64,000 nucleotides of DNA from an uncultured Prevotellaceae bacterium (GTDB lineage Bacteria > Bacteroidota > Bacteroidia > Bacteroidales > Bacteroidaceae): assembly GCA_900319385.1 (NCBI GenBank), contig ONOG01000025.1, forward strand, positions 1 through 64,000. Direction: 5' to 3'. Shown here in pieces: positions 18,110 to 27,478 of this stretch. How positions within the stretch are numbered: the first letter of the stretch is position 1; the number at the start of each line of letters is the position of its first letter. The translations under genes were made by a program, and so were the position numbers. The notes below the pieces were generated by a model. It ran no database searches, was not told the origin of the DNA, and saw nothing but the letters and a program-made list of their open reading frames with translations.

Positions 18110-18660
18110 ATGCAGATAGTTGTGATTTTGTTAACTTCGCGTTACCGTCGCAGTCGTCTGAGAATCGCGAAAAAGTTAGCGACCGACACTCTGCTTGCAA
18201 ATAGCGCAAGCACAGAGTCCCAATTTTTGGGCTATGGAAGGGTACGCAGCCGACACATCGTCGGCAAACGGCCGTTTCAGCGTCGGCAAAGCGCCGTCTG
18301 GCTGTCGGCAGACGGCGGACAAACAAGCATTTTGTCGGCACTCTGACGACCGGCAGAAGGCGCACTGACGGCCGGCAGACGGCACTTTGACGACAGGTTT
18401 TTCGGTGGACAGAATCTGGTTTGTCGGCGTACTGACGAATATCTGTCGGCGGACAGATGTCAACCTCTGTTGGGGCGGGTTCTCTCCACAACGAATGCTG
18501 GCACCCCGTTTTTGGGGGATTCCACGCCAAAATTGTTCATATTTTTCGTTTATTTTCGTGTTTTCCGTTGTTGAAATTTTCCGTTTTTTTCGTTTTTTTC
18601 GTTGTCTAAAACTCTATTTTGCCCGAATTTCTCCCACAAAAACAGGGTGCTGAAATGTTA
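18110..18660 (-). repeat. Composite intergenic element, copy 1: A-rich leader plus 22-bp repeat array
   Basis: Read on the minus strand, it starts with TTTAACATTT and a G-rich stretch (TTTTTGTGGGAGAAATT). An A-rich part with repeated ACGAAAA motifs follows (18540-18625), then GGAATCCCCC, then an array of degenerate units at about 18256-18465. Unit starts at 18261, 18283, 18305 and at 18352, 18374 are 22 bp apart. The core on the plus strand is GGCAGnnGGC..CTGACGAC. The same order of parts occurs at 46590-47088. Frames that cross it translate to Cys/Arg-rich repeats and are not credible genes. Confidence 0.7.
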
Positions 18661-18686
18661 AAATCCATGTTTTTTTAACAAAAAAA

Positions 18687-18715
18687 GCCCCGACAAGGAT
18701 GAACCTTGTTGGGGC
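18687..18715 (-). terminator. Factor-independent terminator of the FadL-like gene
   Basis: 12-bp stem (18687-18698 with 18704-18715, one G-T pair) followed on the minus strand by six or more T. Confidence 0.8.
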
Positions 18716-18757
18716 ATGGATGGAATGTATCGGTTGTAAATAACTATCGACTGTGCA

Positions 18758-20311
18758 TCAGAACGTGAATCCGAGTGTACCAAGAATCTGTCCGCGGTCG
18801 TTGTTGATGCACGTAGGAGCCAGATGGTGTGCAACGCCGGCATCGGTATAGTCGCCGTCGAAGGCATAGAGGTCGCCCTTCTGCACGTTGTACTGGAATG
18901 CCAGGTCGAAGAACCCGCCCTTGAAACGATAGCCGAAGCCGAAGGTGAGACGATGGAGGTCCTTCCAGTTGATGAAGGCTGTCTCGGTCTGATAGGTGTC
19001 GTACCAGTAGTCAAGCAGACGGAATGCATCACTCTTGATGGGCGAGCTGACATAATTGTATCCAAGTCGGAGGGCAATCTCGGGCAGCACCTTATACTCG
19101 ACACCCATCTTGAGGGTGTGCTGGGGCTTGAGTGCAGAACCAATCTTTTCGTTCACGTAGCTGAAATATTCGGTGTTGTCCCAGTGGTCGTTGTAGTAGC
19201 GTGCGGCCGAGGGGTCGCTGTAGTTGTATTCCAAACCGAAGGCAAGATCGCGTCCGACGGTGTGTCCGAGGCTGACACCGAACTTCCAAGGTGTGCGATA
19301 ACTGTAGCGGAAGGGTTCGGCCTGACCACTGGCTTGGTAACTATAGTCGGAGTTGGCTACGTCGGTGTAGCGCAGGGACCATCCATTCACGTCGTCCATC
19401 TTGTACCAGATGGGAGTGTTGACTGAGAGACCGAATCGGAAGGGTGAGTCGGCAAACGGACGGCAGATGAAGCCGAGCTTGACGTCGAATCCGTCGGCCT
19501 TGCTGTCATACCAGCTGGTGAGGTCGTAGTAGTTGCCGTCCTTGCCTGTTTCGCCATACAGACTCTCGCGCTTCCAGTCGTTGCTATAGACACCGAGCGA
19601 GAGACCCCAGAAGAACTGGTTGCTGACATTGAACGAAAGATTGAAATCGAACTGGCTGTTGCTGCCGTAGGTAGCGCGACGATAGGCTGCATCGGCGGCG
19701 GCGAACCCGTAATACTCGCCGAGTGCGGGGTCGTAGGCGATGGCGCCGTCGTCGTTACACTTGCCGTCAGTGAAGGTGGGGGCAAAGATGTCGGCCAGCA
19801 CGGGCCAATCGCCGTCGGAAATTCCGGACGACGCAGCGTCGTTGGCCATACCTGCCACCTGCCATGTCTGCGAGAAGTCGCCTGCACCGAGACCTGCCAA
19901 GCCAGGCACATGGATATTGCCCAAGTGGTTGCGATTCTTCACGTAGTTGATACCGAAGTTGATGTACTGCAGACCACGTCCGTCACCTGTAGATTGGTCC
20001 ATGGCAAAGATGATGCCGGCGTGGTCAAACGAGGCGCGTGTGGCATCATGCCCGAGTTGACCTTTCTCTTTAGTGAACACGGCACTGAAACCGAGTGCAG
20101 CTTCGTTGTGGCGGAAGAGTGCTGTACCGGCAGGGTTTGTACCCATGGTGGTAATATCGCCACCAAGTGCACCGAGTGCACCACCCATACCGACGTAGCG
20201 TGCAGTTCCGTTGAGGTCGCTGGCAGCCATATCGACTGCTTCATATACATCTTGAGCCCAGGCTGCAGAACTGAGCAGCAAGGCATAAGCAATTACAGAT
20301 ATTCTTTTCAT
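18758..20311 (-). CDS. FadL/OmpP1-like outer-membrane beta-barrel protein
   Basis: About 517 residues from the ATG at 20311, which starts a normal signal peptide (MKRISVIAYALLLSSAAWAQ). The mature start DVYEAVDMAASDLNGTARYVGMGGALGALGG..NPAGTALF is typical of FadL/TodX/PorV-like barrels of Bacteroidetes. Alternating strands run to a C-terminal aromatic residue (GTLGFTF). Such barrels pass hydrophobic compounds or serve as outer-membrane components; the substrate is unknown. The next same-strand gene upstream is separated by 77 bp. Confidence 0.82.
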   Translation of the reverse strand: MKRISVIAYALLLSSAAWAQDVYEAVDMAASDLNGTARYVGMGGALGALGGDITTMGTNPAGTALFRHNEAALGFSAVFTKEKGQLGHDATRASFDHAGIIFAMDQSTGDGRGLQYINFGINYVKNRNHLGNIHVPGLAGLGAGDFSQTWQVAGMANDAASSGISDGDWPVLADIFAPTFTDGKCNDDGAIAYDPALGEYYGFAAADAAYRRATYGSNSQFDFNLSFNVSNQFFWGLSLGVYSNDWKRESLYGETGKDGNYYDLTSWYDSKADGFDVKLGFICRPFADSPFRFGLSVNTPIWYKMDDVNGWSLRYTDVANSDYSYQASGQAEPFRYSYRTPWKFGVSLGHTVGRDLAFGLEYNYSDPSAARYYNDHWDNTEYFSYVNEKIGSALKPQHTLKMGVEYKVLPEIALRLGYNYVSSPIKSDAFRLLDYWYDTYQTETAFINWKDLHRLTFGFGYRFKGGFFDLAFQYNVQKGDLYAFDGDYTDAGVAHHLAPTCINNDRGQILGTLGFTF

Positions 20312-20388
20312 ATTATTTACCATTAAACATTGAACATTGAACAGACCCCAATCCAGTCCGGAGGGCAGGGGGTGGGATCAGTGAATTA

Positions 20389-21540
20389 TTACCTGCGGCC
20401 ACCGCCACGGCTTCCGCCGCCACCGCCGCCAAAGCTACCGCCACCGCTGCGGCCACCGCCGCCGCCAAAGCCGCCTCCACGGCTTCCTCCGCCATAGCTG
20501 CCACCACGACTTCCACCGCCGTAACTGCCCGAATTGTACGAGCGCGAAGGTGTTGATACGCTACGTTGCTGCGTTGTGGTGGTCGTAGAGCGTGTGCTGC
20601 TCGGACGCGAATAGCCGTTTGTCTGTCCCGAACGCGACCGGTCGTACGACGATGTGGTGCGCGAACGAGTGTAAGGTTCTTGAGTAGATCGTGTGGCAGC
20701 TGAACGTGATGCTGTGCGAGTGTCGCCACGCTGTCCAATTACGTTGCGTGAAGCAGAGGTCGTTTCGCGAACTGCACTGCGCACACTGCTACGACTCGAA
20801 CGGTCTGTGATGGCGCTACCACTACGAGTAGCGTTGTAGATGCGGCCACCGTTGGCTAACGATCCCGTACGGATGCGGGTGTTATGGTCAAAGCGGTTGG
20901 GAGTGACTCCGTGCTGATAGCGGTTGTAACGTCCGCCCCAGCCTCCGTAGTGATAGCCATAGTGGTGATGCCATCCTGGTCCCCATCCCCAGTACGTCCA
21001 GTGGTAGGGAGAATGCCAACCCCACAGCGGTCCATACCAGCTGCTCCAGGGTCCCCACGACCAGCCATATCCCCAGCCATAATGCCAGTAGAAGGGGTCG
21101 TAGTAGAAAGGATCGTAAAGATAGTCATAGGCACCCCACGTATAGACAAGGTCCCAATAGTAAGGACTGCTGAGGGCGATGCCGATACGAGGGCTGCGGA
21201 AACGCAGAATACGACGGCTGTAGTAGTAGTCCTCGTCGTTCACATAGTCATCATCATCGATATCAGCTGCATCGGCTTCGTCGTATCCCCCACTCGTCTG
21301 GTACGAACCCTCGTACCCCGTAGTGCGGCGGTTATACTCGTCCTCGTTGCGGCTGTTGTGGTTATACACCTCGATGGTCGGTTTCTCTGCCACTACCGTA
21401 ACAGTACCTGGACCGACCGTGACCTGCTGCGGCACTGTCCGGCTCTTTCTCGGAGTGAAGTACATGTCATCGTCATCCTGAGCCGACATGCACGCTGGCA
21501 GCGTCAGCAGCATTGCCATCAAGAACATCCATTTCTTCAT
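20389..21540 (-). CDS. Exported low-complexity protein rich in Trp/Tyr/Gly with a Gly-Arg tail
   Basis: 383 residues of unknown function. The signal sequence ends in LTLPACMSAQ, which could be a lipobox (cleavage before C17) or a normal site after AQ. The order is: acidic linker (about 85-105), a segment rich in W, Y, G and H (about 115-215), a Ser/Thr/Arg-rich basic part (about 220-330), and a C-terminal run of GGGSRGGS-type repeats (about 335-383). No enzyme motif is visible. Aromatic low-complexity surface proteins with RGG tails may bind nucleic acid or self-assemble, but nothing in the sequence proves it. A TAATTTTGC box lies 43 bp upstream. Confidence 0.7.
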   Translation of the reverse strand: MKKWMFLMAMLLTLPACMSAQDDDDMYFTPRKSRTVPQQVTVGPGTVTVVAEKPTIEVYNHNSRNEDEYNRRTTGYEGSYQTSGGYDEADAADIDDDDYVNDEDYYYSRRILRFRSPRIGIALSSPYYWDLVYTWGAYDYLYDPFYYDPFYWHYGWGYGWSWGPWSSWYGPLWGWHSPYHWTYWGWGPGWHHHYGYHYGGWGGRYNRYQHGVTPNRFDHNTRIRTGSLANGGRIYNATRSGSAITDRSSRSSVRSAVRETTSASRNVIGQRGDTRTASRSAATRSTQEPYTRSRTTSSYDRSRSGQTNGYSRPSSTRSTTTTTQQRSVSTPSRSYNSGSYGGGSRGGSYGGGSRGGGFGGGGGRSGGGSFGGGGGGSRGGGRR

Positions 21541-21582
21541 AGTTGTACGTTGATTAAAGGGTTAAAGAATCAATTTCACGCT

Positions 21583-21591
21583 GCAAAATTA
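21583..21591 (-). promoter_or_regulatory. Predicted -7 box (TAATTTTGC) of the Trp/Tyr/Gly-rich protein gene
   Basis: Minus-strand TAnnTTTGC match 43 bp before the start codon. Confidence 0.5.
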
Positions 21592-21686
21592 CGCCAACTT
21601 TGGCAAAGAAAAAGGGGTTTTCCCCTAAACACAGATAGGAAAACCCCTAATAGTATAAAGAACAAAGAAAAACAAAGAAAAAAAGG

Positions 21687-21729
21687 AAAAGCCCTCTCGG
21701 CCGTGATGTGAACTGCAGAGAGGGCTTTT
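21687..21729 (-). terminator. Factor-independent terminator of the lysozyme-like gene
   Basis: Perfect 12-bp stem (21687-21698 with 21718-21729) around a 19-nt loop, with flanking A and T runs. Confidence 0.75.
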
Positions 21730-21772
21730 GAATCATTTCGTTGTACTACGTACTTTGTACTTTGTTCTTCAT

Positions 21773-22222
21773 TTAATGCTCCAGGGCCATCTGATTATAT
21801 TTTCGCATCACCCGCTGGTAATAACCCTCGGTGCGTGCTTTGCGCTGCATACACTTCAAGTCACCCGAATTCCACAAACGGATGGCACGTTCCATGTCGC
21901 CTTCGGGATTGAAATGCTCCTGAAAGACGATGAACATCTCGTGGCTCTTCTCCTTCGAGTAGCGGTCTTTAAGCGTAAACTTATTGTAGCCGAGAATGAT
22001 GTTGCACTGACGAACCAAAATGGGGGCAATCTGCAGACATCCGACATAACGTCCGTCGCGCGAAACAATATTGGCACGTCCCTCACTCTCCACCTGTTCG
22101 ATGGCGTTCATCACGGGACCCCACTTCTTTTGCAGGTCAATCGTTACTGTGCTCTGAGCAGCAGCCGTCAGGGTTGTCATCACGAGGGCTGCCAGAATGA
22201 GTTTAATTCTTCTTTTCATCAT
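21773..22222 (-). CDS. Small exported lysozyme/transglycosylase-like protein
   Basis: About 149 residues from the ATG pair at 22222/22219, preceded by GGAAG. The signal peptide ends at TAAAQ (about 23). IEQVESEGRANIV, YVGCLQIAP and RAIRLWNSGD match the layout of goose-type or SLT lysozyme folds: a catalytic Glu early (E43 or E45), then a G.LQI motif, then the A..WN.G motif. It would act on peptidoglycan in the periplasm. The assignment rests on motif order only. Confidence 0.6.
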   Translation of the reverse strand: MMKRRIKLILAALVMTTLTAAAQSTVTIDLQKKWGPVMNAIEQVESEGRANIVSRDGRYVGCLQIAPILVRQCNIILGYNKFTLKDRYSKEKSHEMFIVFQEHFNPEGDMERAIRLWNSGDLKCMQRKARTEGYYQRVMRKYNQMALEH

Positions 22223-22275
22223 AATCTTCCTTTCTTCTATCTTCAAATTGAATACTTGGTTTAGGTAAATGCGCT

Positions 22276-22284
22276 GCAAAGGTA
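22276..22284 (-). promoter_or_regulatory. Predicted -7 box (TACCTTTGC) of the lysozyme-like gene
   Basis: Minus-strand TAnnTTTGC match about 54 bp before the start codon. Confidence 0.55.
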
Positions 22285-22482
22285 TGTATTTTTATTGAAT
22301 AAACAAGGGGATATATGCACTTTTTAACATTTTAACCCTCAAATTTATGTTTTTTAGCAGAATATAAAGAATACAAGAATGCAACTGGAAAGTAACCCGC
22401 ACAGAAGACGGAGAGAGGGAAAACACTACAGCCAAGTGCCAAGTTTCCGGATGATTGTTCTGGTTTTGGGAATATTTTCATT

Positions 22483-22512
22483 TTTTAATTTTTAATTTTC
22501 AATTTTCAATTT
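22483..22512. repeat. AATTTTCA simple repeat before lon
   Basis: Degenerate TTTTTAA/TTTTCAA units end just before the lon -7 box. Same family as the repeat at 7171. Confidence 0.65.
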
Positions 22513-22520
22513 ATTTGTCG

Positions 22521-22529
22521 TAACTTTGC
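22521..22529 (+). promoter_or_regulatory. Predicted -7 box (TAACTTTGC) of lon
   Basis: Exact Bacteroidetes -7 consensus 46 bp before the lon start codon. Confidence 0.7.
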
Positions 22530-22574
22530 ACTCGATTATGCACTTACGCAAAGAAGAAGGAAGACAAAAGAACG

Positions 22575-25007
22575 ATGAATCGAAAATTGCTTGAAGATTG
22601 GCTCGGCGGCAGTCTGGGCGAAAGCGTGCAGGTGGTGGCGAAGTTCGACCCCGTCGAAATGGAGCATGTGGACGCCGTAATCGAGGAGAAGGAAATTCCG
22701 ATCCTGCCGCTCAGAAATATGATGCTGTTTCCCCAGACACTGCTGCCTGTGAACGTAAGCCGCGAATCTGCCCAGCTGTTGCTGAGCGATGCGGCGAAGC
22801 GCAAGTGGACGATTGCTGTGTTTGGCCAGAAGAAGGAGGATGAGGAGCAACCGACGGAAAAGGATTTGTACCGAACGGGCGTTCTGGGACGTGTGGTGAA
22901 GATGCTGAAACTGCCCGACGGATCCCAGACTGCTTTTCTGCAAGGGTTGACCCGCGTCAGGCTGGTAGAGGCTCACGAGGCCGAACGATACCTGATGGGA
23001 CACGTGGAGCGTTACCCCGAGGTGGAGCCTACATCGGACGACCGCGAATTTCGTGCCACGATTGAGGCTTGCAAAGAGGTGGCAGACAAGTTTATGCAAC
23101 GGGGTGACGGCATGCGCATCGAGTCGTCGTTCACGCTGAACGACTTGCACAGCCGTGTGTTCTTCGTTAATTTTCTCTGCGGAAGCCTGCCGATATCGAA
23201 CAAGGAGCATGTGATGCTGCTTGAGGAAACTCAGTTGGCAGAACGTGCGAAAAAACTGCTTTCAATCCTGAATCGCGAGTTTCAGTTTGCCCAACTCAAA
23301 GCGAACATCCAGATGCAGACGCACGAGGACCTGAGCCGAGGTCAGCGTGAGTATTTCCTTCGCAAGGAAATGGAGAACATCAAAGACGAACTGGGTGAGA
23401 ACGATGAGGAGGAAATTGAAAAACTGCGTAAACGTGCTGCCAAAAAGAAGTGGAGCGAAGACACGCAGAAGCGCTTTGATAAAGAATTGGAAAAACTGGG
23501 GCGTCAGAGCAGTCAAAGCCCTGAATACAGCACGCAGCTGGACTATCTGAACCTGCTGCTCGACCTGCCCTGGGGAGAGATGACGAAAGACCGTCTCGAC
23601 ATTCGCTCGGCACAGCGCATCCTGGACCACGACCACTACGGGATGGAGGCTGTGAAGGAGCGCATTCTGGAATACCTGGCTGTGCTGAAGCTGCGTGGCG
23701 ACTTGAAGAGTCCGATTGTTTGCCTTTACGGCCCTCCTGGTGTGGGCAAGACTTCGCTCGGACGGAGCATTGCCAAGGCTATGAAGCGCAAGTATGTGCG
23801 GGTGAGCCTGGGTGGTGTGCAGGATGAGGCGGAGATTCGTGGACACCGTCGCACCTACATCGGTGCCATGCCCGGACGCATCATAAAGGGTTTGCTGGAG
23901 GCTGGCACGTCGAACCCCGTCTTCATTCTCGACGAAATCGACAAGGTAGGCCAGAATGCTGTGCACGGAGATCCCGCCTCGGCTCTGCTTGAGGTGCTTG
24001 ACCCAGAGCAAAACACGACGTTTCACGATAATTATGTGGATATGGACTACGACGTGTCGAACGTGATGTTCATTGCCACAGCCAATAACATCAGCACCAT
24101 CCCTGCTCCGTTGCTCGACCGTATGGAACTAATCGAGGTGAGCGGCTATCTGACAGAGGAAAAGATTGAGATTGCACGTCGTCACCTCGTACCGAAGCAA
24201 CTGGAGAATGTGGGCATGAAGCGCACGGACGTAAAGTTCAGCAAGGCTGCTTTGGAAAAAATAATCGAGGACTATACTCGCGAGAGTGGTGTGCGTGAAC
24301 TCGATAAGAAAATCAATAAGGTGCTGAGGAAGCGTGCGCTGGAAATCGTGAAGATGGATTCTACAGAGATGGCTCAGGCAGAAACGTTGACGCCAAAGGA
24401 CGTAGTGCAGATACTGGGTACAGAACCCTTCGGCCGCGACAAGGCTGAGGAGAAGGGTGAAGTAGGTGTGGTGACCGGACTGGCATGGACCGCCGTTGGA
24501 GGTGAAATCCTGTTTGTCGAAACGTCGCTCAGCCCTGGCAAAGGCGGCAAGCTGACGCTGACGGGCAATTTGGGCGACGTGATGAAGGAGTCGGCCATGC
24601 TGGCTTTGGAATACGTGAAAGCACACGCTGAAGGACTGGGCATTAAACCAGAATTGTTTGATGAATGGAATGTGCACATCCATGTGCCAGAGGGTGCTGT
24701 GCCCAAGGACGGACCGTCTGCAGGCATAACCATTGCCACCAGCATCGCCTCGGCATTCACCCACCGCTGCGTGCGTCCGCATCTGGCCATGACGGGCGAA
24801 ATCACACTGCGCGGAAAGGTGCTGCCCGTCGGTGGCATCAAGGAGAAAATCCTGGCAGCCAAACGTGCTGGCATCACCGACATCATGCTTTGCCACGAAA
24901 ACGAGAAAAATATTAAGGACATTCCTGAGAAGTATGTCAAGGGCCTTAAGTTCCACTATGTCGAACGAGTAGAGCAGGTGCTCGACTTTGCCCTTTTGAA
25001 TAATTAA
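22575..25007 (+). CDS. lon: ATP-dependent protease La (Lon)
   Basis: 810 residues. The N-terminal substrate-binding LON domain covers about 38-235, followed by a charged coiled-coil (250-310). The AAA+ domain has Walker A GPPGVGKT (386-393) and Walker B FILDEID (about 450-456). The C-terminal serine protease domain carries the dyad S715 (DGPSAG) and K758, with the standard 43-residue spacing. It degrades misfolded and regulatory proteins in the cytoplasm. First gene of a long plus-strand run; tgt starts 14 bp after its stop. Confidence 0.98.
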   Translation: MNRKLLEDWLGGSLGESVQVVAKFDPVEMEHVDAVIEEKEIPILPLRNMMLFPQTLLPVNVSRESAQLLLSDAAKRKWTIAVFGQKKEDEEQPTEKDLYRTGVLGRVVKMLKLPDGSQTAFLQGLTRVRLVEAHEAERYLMGHVERYPEVEPTSDDREFRATIEACKEVADKFMQRGDGMRIESSFTLNDLHSRVFFVNFLCGSLPISNKEHVMLLEETQLAERAKKLLSILNREFQFAQLKANIQMQTHEDLSRGQREYFLRKEMENIKDELGENDEEEIEKLRKRAAKKKWSEDTQKRFDKELEKLGRQSSQSPEYSTQLDYLNLLLDLPWGEMTKDRLDIRSAQRILDHDHYGMEAVKERILEYLAVLKLRGDLKSPIVCLYGPPGVGKTSLGRSIAKAMKRKYVRVSLGGVQDEAEIRGHRRTYIGAMPGRIIKGLLEAGTSNPVFILDEIDKVGQNAVHGDPASALLEVLDPEQNTTFHDNYVDMDYDVSNVMFIATANNISTIPAPLLDRMELIEVSGYLTEEKIEIARRHLVPKQLENVGMKRTDVKFSKAALEKIIEDYTRESGVRELDKKINKVLRKRALEIVKMDSTEMAQAETLTPKDVVQILGTEPFGRDKAEEKGEVGVVTGLAWTAVGGEILFVETSLSPGKGGKLTLTGNLGDVMKESAMLALEYVKAHAEGLGIKPELFDEWNVHIHVPEGAVPKDGPSAGITIATSIASAFTHRCVRPHLAMTGEITLRGKVLPVGGIKEKILAAKRAGITDIMLCHENEKNIKDIPEKYVKGLKFHYVERVEQVLDFALLNN

Positions 25008-25021
25008 AACGCAAGACTCAA

Positions 25022-26152
25022 TTGACATTCGAAGTACAACATAGCGATACGAAGAGTAATGCACGTGCCGGTCTGATTCAGACAGGTCACGGAGCCATCG
25101 AGACGCCCATCTTCATGCCAGTCGGAACGCTGGGATCGGTGAAGGGTGTGCATTTGCATGAGTTGAAAGACGACATCAAGGCGCAGATAATCCTTGGCAA
25201 CACATACCACCTGTACCTGCGACCAGGCATCGAGGTGATAGAGGCTGCTGGAGGTCTGCACAAGTTCAATGGTTTCGATCGTCCCATGCTTACGGATAGC
25301 GGCGGTTTTCAGGTATTCTCATTGGCAGACATCCGCAAACTGAGTCCAGAGGGTGCGGAGTTTCGCAGCCATATTGACGGTTCACGTCACTTCTTCACCC
25401 CAGAGCGTGTAATGGACATCGAGCGTAGCATCGGTGCCGACATTATGATGGCGTTCGACGAATGCCCTCCTGGTACGGCAGAATACGACTACGCAAAGAA
25501 ATCACTCGACTTGACGGAACAATGGCTCGACCGTTGCATCCTGCGTTATCGGGAGACTGAGCCGAAGTACGGTTATCACCAGAGCCTGTTCCCCATCGTA
25601 CAGGGCTGTACCTACAAAGACCTTCGCCAACGTGCTGCTGAGAAGATTGCTGCCCTCGACATGGACGGTAATGCCATTGGAGGACTGGCAGTAGGCGAAC
25701 CTACCGATGTGATGTACGAGATGATTGAAGTGGTGAACGCCATTCTGCCTAAGTCGAAGCCTCGTTACCTTATGGGGGTAGGCACGCCGCAAAATATCCT
25801 TGAAGGTATTGAACGCGGTGTTGATATGTTCGACTGTGTGATGCCGACGCGCAACGGCCGCAATGCCATGATTTTCACTTGGCACGGCACTATCAATCTG
25901 CGCAACAAGAAGTGGGAGATGGACTTCACCCCACTCGACCCTGAAGGGACTTCGTATGTTGATACCACGTACACGCGTGCGTACGTACATCATTTATTTA
26001 AGGCACAGGAATTGCTGGCAATGCAAGTGGCTTCGATTCACAACCTGGCTTTCTACCTCGAACTGGTGCAGACAGCCCGTCAGCACATCATCGCTGGCGA
26101 CTTCACCCAATGGAAAAGCACTGTGATCAACGAACTGGGATGTAGGCTATGA
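25022..26152 (+). CDS. tgt: Queuine tRNA-ribosyltransferase (TGT) with a changed zinc site; TTG start
   Basis: 376 residues. It exchanges guanine-34 for a queuosine precursor in tRNAs with GUN anticodons. Catalytic aspartates are in DSGGFQVFS (about residue 93) and the second in MFDCVMPTRNGRN (about 268). The usual zinc motif CxCx2C before SRAYLRHL is absent: PLDPEGTSYVDTTYTRAYVHHL has no cysteine there, while the fourth ligand (IHN) is kept. The start is TTG at 25022, because the first in-frame ATG comes after conserved sequence (MTFEV matches the family N-terminus). It overlaps the permease gene downstream by ATGA. Confidence 0.95.
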   Translation: MTFEVQHSDTKSNARAGLIQTGHGAIETPIFMPVGTLGSVKGVHLHELKDDIKAQIILGNTYHLYLRPGIEVIEAAGGLHKFNGFDRPMLTDSGGFQVFSLADIRKLSPEGAEFRSHIDGSRHFFTPERVMDIERSIGADIMMAFDECPPGTAEYDYAKKSLDLTEQWLDRCILRYRETEPKYGYHQSLFPIVQGCTYKDLRQRAAEKIAALDMDGNAIGGLAVGEPTDVMYEMIEVVNAILPKSKPRYLMGVGTPQNILEGIERGVDMFDCVMPTRNGRNAMIFTWHGTINLRNKKWEMDFTPLDPEGTSYVDTTYTRAYVHHLFKAQELLAMQVASIHNLAFYLELVQTARQHIIAGDFTQWKSTVINELGCRL

Positions 26153-27348
26153 GATGGATTGACAGAGTGATGCGACGTCTGCTGGGGCGTCATGCACAGC
26201 CCCTGCATGCTAAGCTGATAGGATTGAGTCGTGTGACCGAATGGCTGAAAGCACATTCGCCTGTCTCACGTCTCGACCGTTATCTCATTGGCAAGTTCCT
26301 CGGCACCTACTTCTTTTCGATCATTCTCATCATCTCCATCGCGGTGGTGTTCGACATCAACGAGAACATAGACAAGTTCCTCACTCGTAACGCTACGATG
26401 AAGGAAATCTTCTTCGATTACTACCTCAACTTCATCCCATACTATTCCAACCTCTTCAGCCAGCTGTTCGTATTTATCTCTGTGATTTTTTTCACAACGA
26501 AACTCGCTGAGAATTCCGAAATCATCGCCATGATGTCCACAGGTGTGAGTTTTCCACGCCTTGTGCGCCCCTACCTCATCTCTGCAGCTATCATCGCTGT
26601 ACTCTCTTTTCTGTTAGGCAGTTATGTCATTCCACGAGGCAATGTGAAGCGGGTGAAGTTTGAAAACACCTACAAGCGGCGCAACGTGCCTACCTACACC
26701 GCCAACGTGCAACTTGAGGTTGACACTGGAGTGATTGCCTACATCAGCCGATACGAAAATCAGTTTAAGACGGGCTACGACTTCACCCTCGACAAGTTTG
26801 TCAACAAACAGCTCGTCAGCCGCCTTCAAGCCATGTCGATTCAGTACGACTCCCTCTCTGCCGAGCCTTACCACTGGATCATTAACAACTACCAGATACG
26901 TGACCTGCAAGGCCGTCGCGAAGTGATTACCAAGGGCACTCGCATCGACTCCATCATCCAGATGGAACCGCAAGATTTCCTCATCACCAAGGGACAGCAG
27001 GAGACACTCACCTCGCCGGAACTGGCTACCTACATCGAACGTCAGAAACAGCGAGGATTTGCCAACATCAAGGAGTTTGAGGTCGAATACTGGAAACGCG
27101 GTGCCTCCGCCTTTGCCACTTTCATCTTGACCATCATCGGTGTCAGCATTTCGGCACGGAAACGTAAAAACGGCATGGGCATCGCACTGGGAATTGGTCT
27201 CGGCCTCATCCTGGCCTACATCATGTTCCAGACCATCTCCTCAACCTTTGCCATCAATGCCAACATGCACCCAGCCCTGGCATCCTGGCTCCCCAACATC
27301 GTCTATGCCTTCATCGCATATTATTTCTATAAGAAAGCCCCAAGATAG
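26149..27348 (+). CDS. LptF/LptG-family permease
   Basis: 399 residues. After a basic N-terminus, spans occur at about 52-72, 100-125 and 145-165, then a periplasmic beta-jellyroll domain (about 170-300), and three C-terminal spans (about 325-395). DRYLIGKFLGTYFF at the first span and the SARKRKNGMGIALGIGLG stretch are typical of YjgP/YjgQ proteins. Two such subunits with LptB pump lipopolysaccharide out of the inner membrane. It starts within the tgt stop (ATGA). LptC is encoded 3.5 kb downstream in the same run, which fits LPS export. Confidence 0.92.
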   Translation: MRWIDRVMRRLLGRHAQPLHAKLIGLSRVTEWLKAHSPVSRLDRYLIGKFLGTYFFSIILIISIAVVFDINENIDKFLTRNATMKEIFFDYYLNFIPYYSNLFSQLFVFISVIFFTTKLAENSEIIAMMSTGVSFPRLVRPYLISAAIIAVLSFLLGSYVIPRGNVKRVKFENTYKRRNVPTYTANVQLEVDTGVIAYISRYENQFKTGYDFTLDKFVNKQLVSRLQAMSIQYDSLSAEPYHWIINNYQIRDLQGRREVITKGTRIDSIIQMEPQDFLITKGQQETLTSPELATYIERQKQRGFANIKEFEVEYWKRGASAFATFILTIIGVSISARKRKNGMGIALGIGLGLILAYIMFQTISSTFAINANMHPALASWLPNIVYAFIAYYFYKKAPR

Positions 27349-27478
27349 TTTCAGTTGTTGAACGTGAAGAGTGAAGTGAAGACTGATGCCATCGCTTCAC
27401 GCTTCACGCCCAGCAAAGCGGTCGTTTCACGTTCAGCACTAAACATTAAACGCTAACTCTTAATTCTTAATTTATAAA

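Noticed and set aside
18108..18530. 140-residue minus-strand frame in the repeat array
   Set aside because: Cys/Arg-rich text (CRQSAVCRPSVR) is only the translation of the 22-bp repeats; no start signals or homologous layout.
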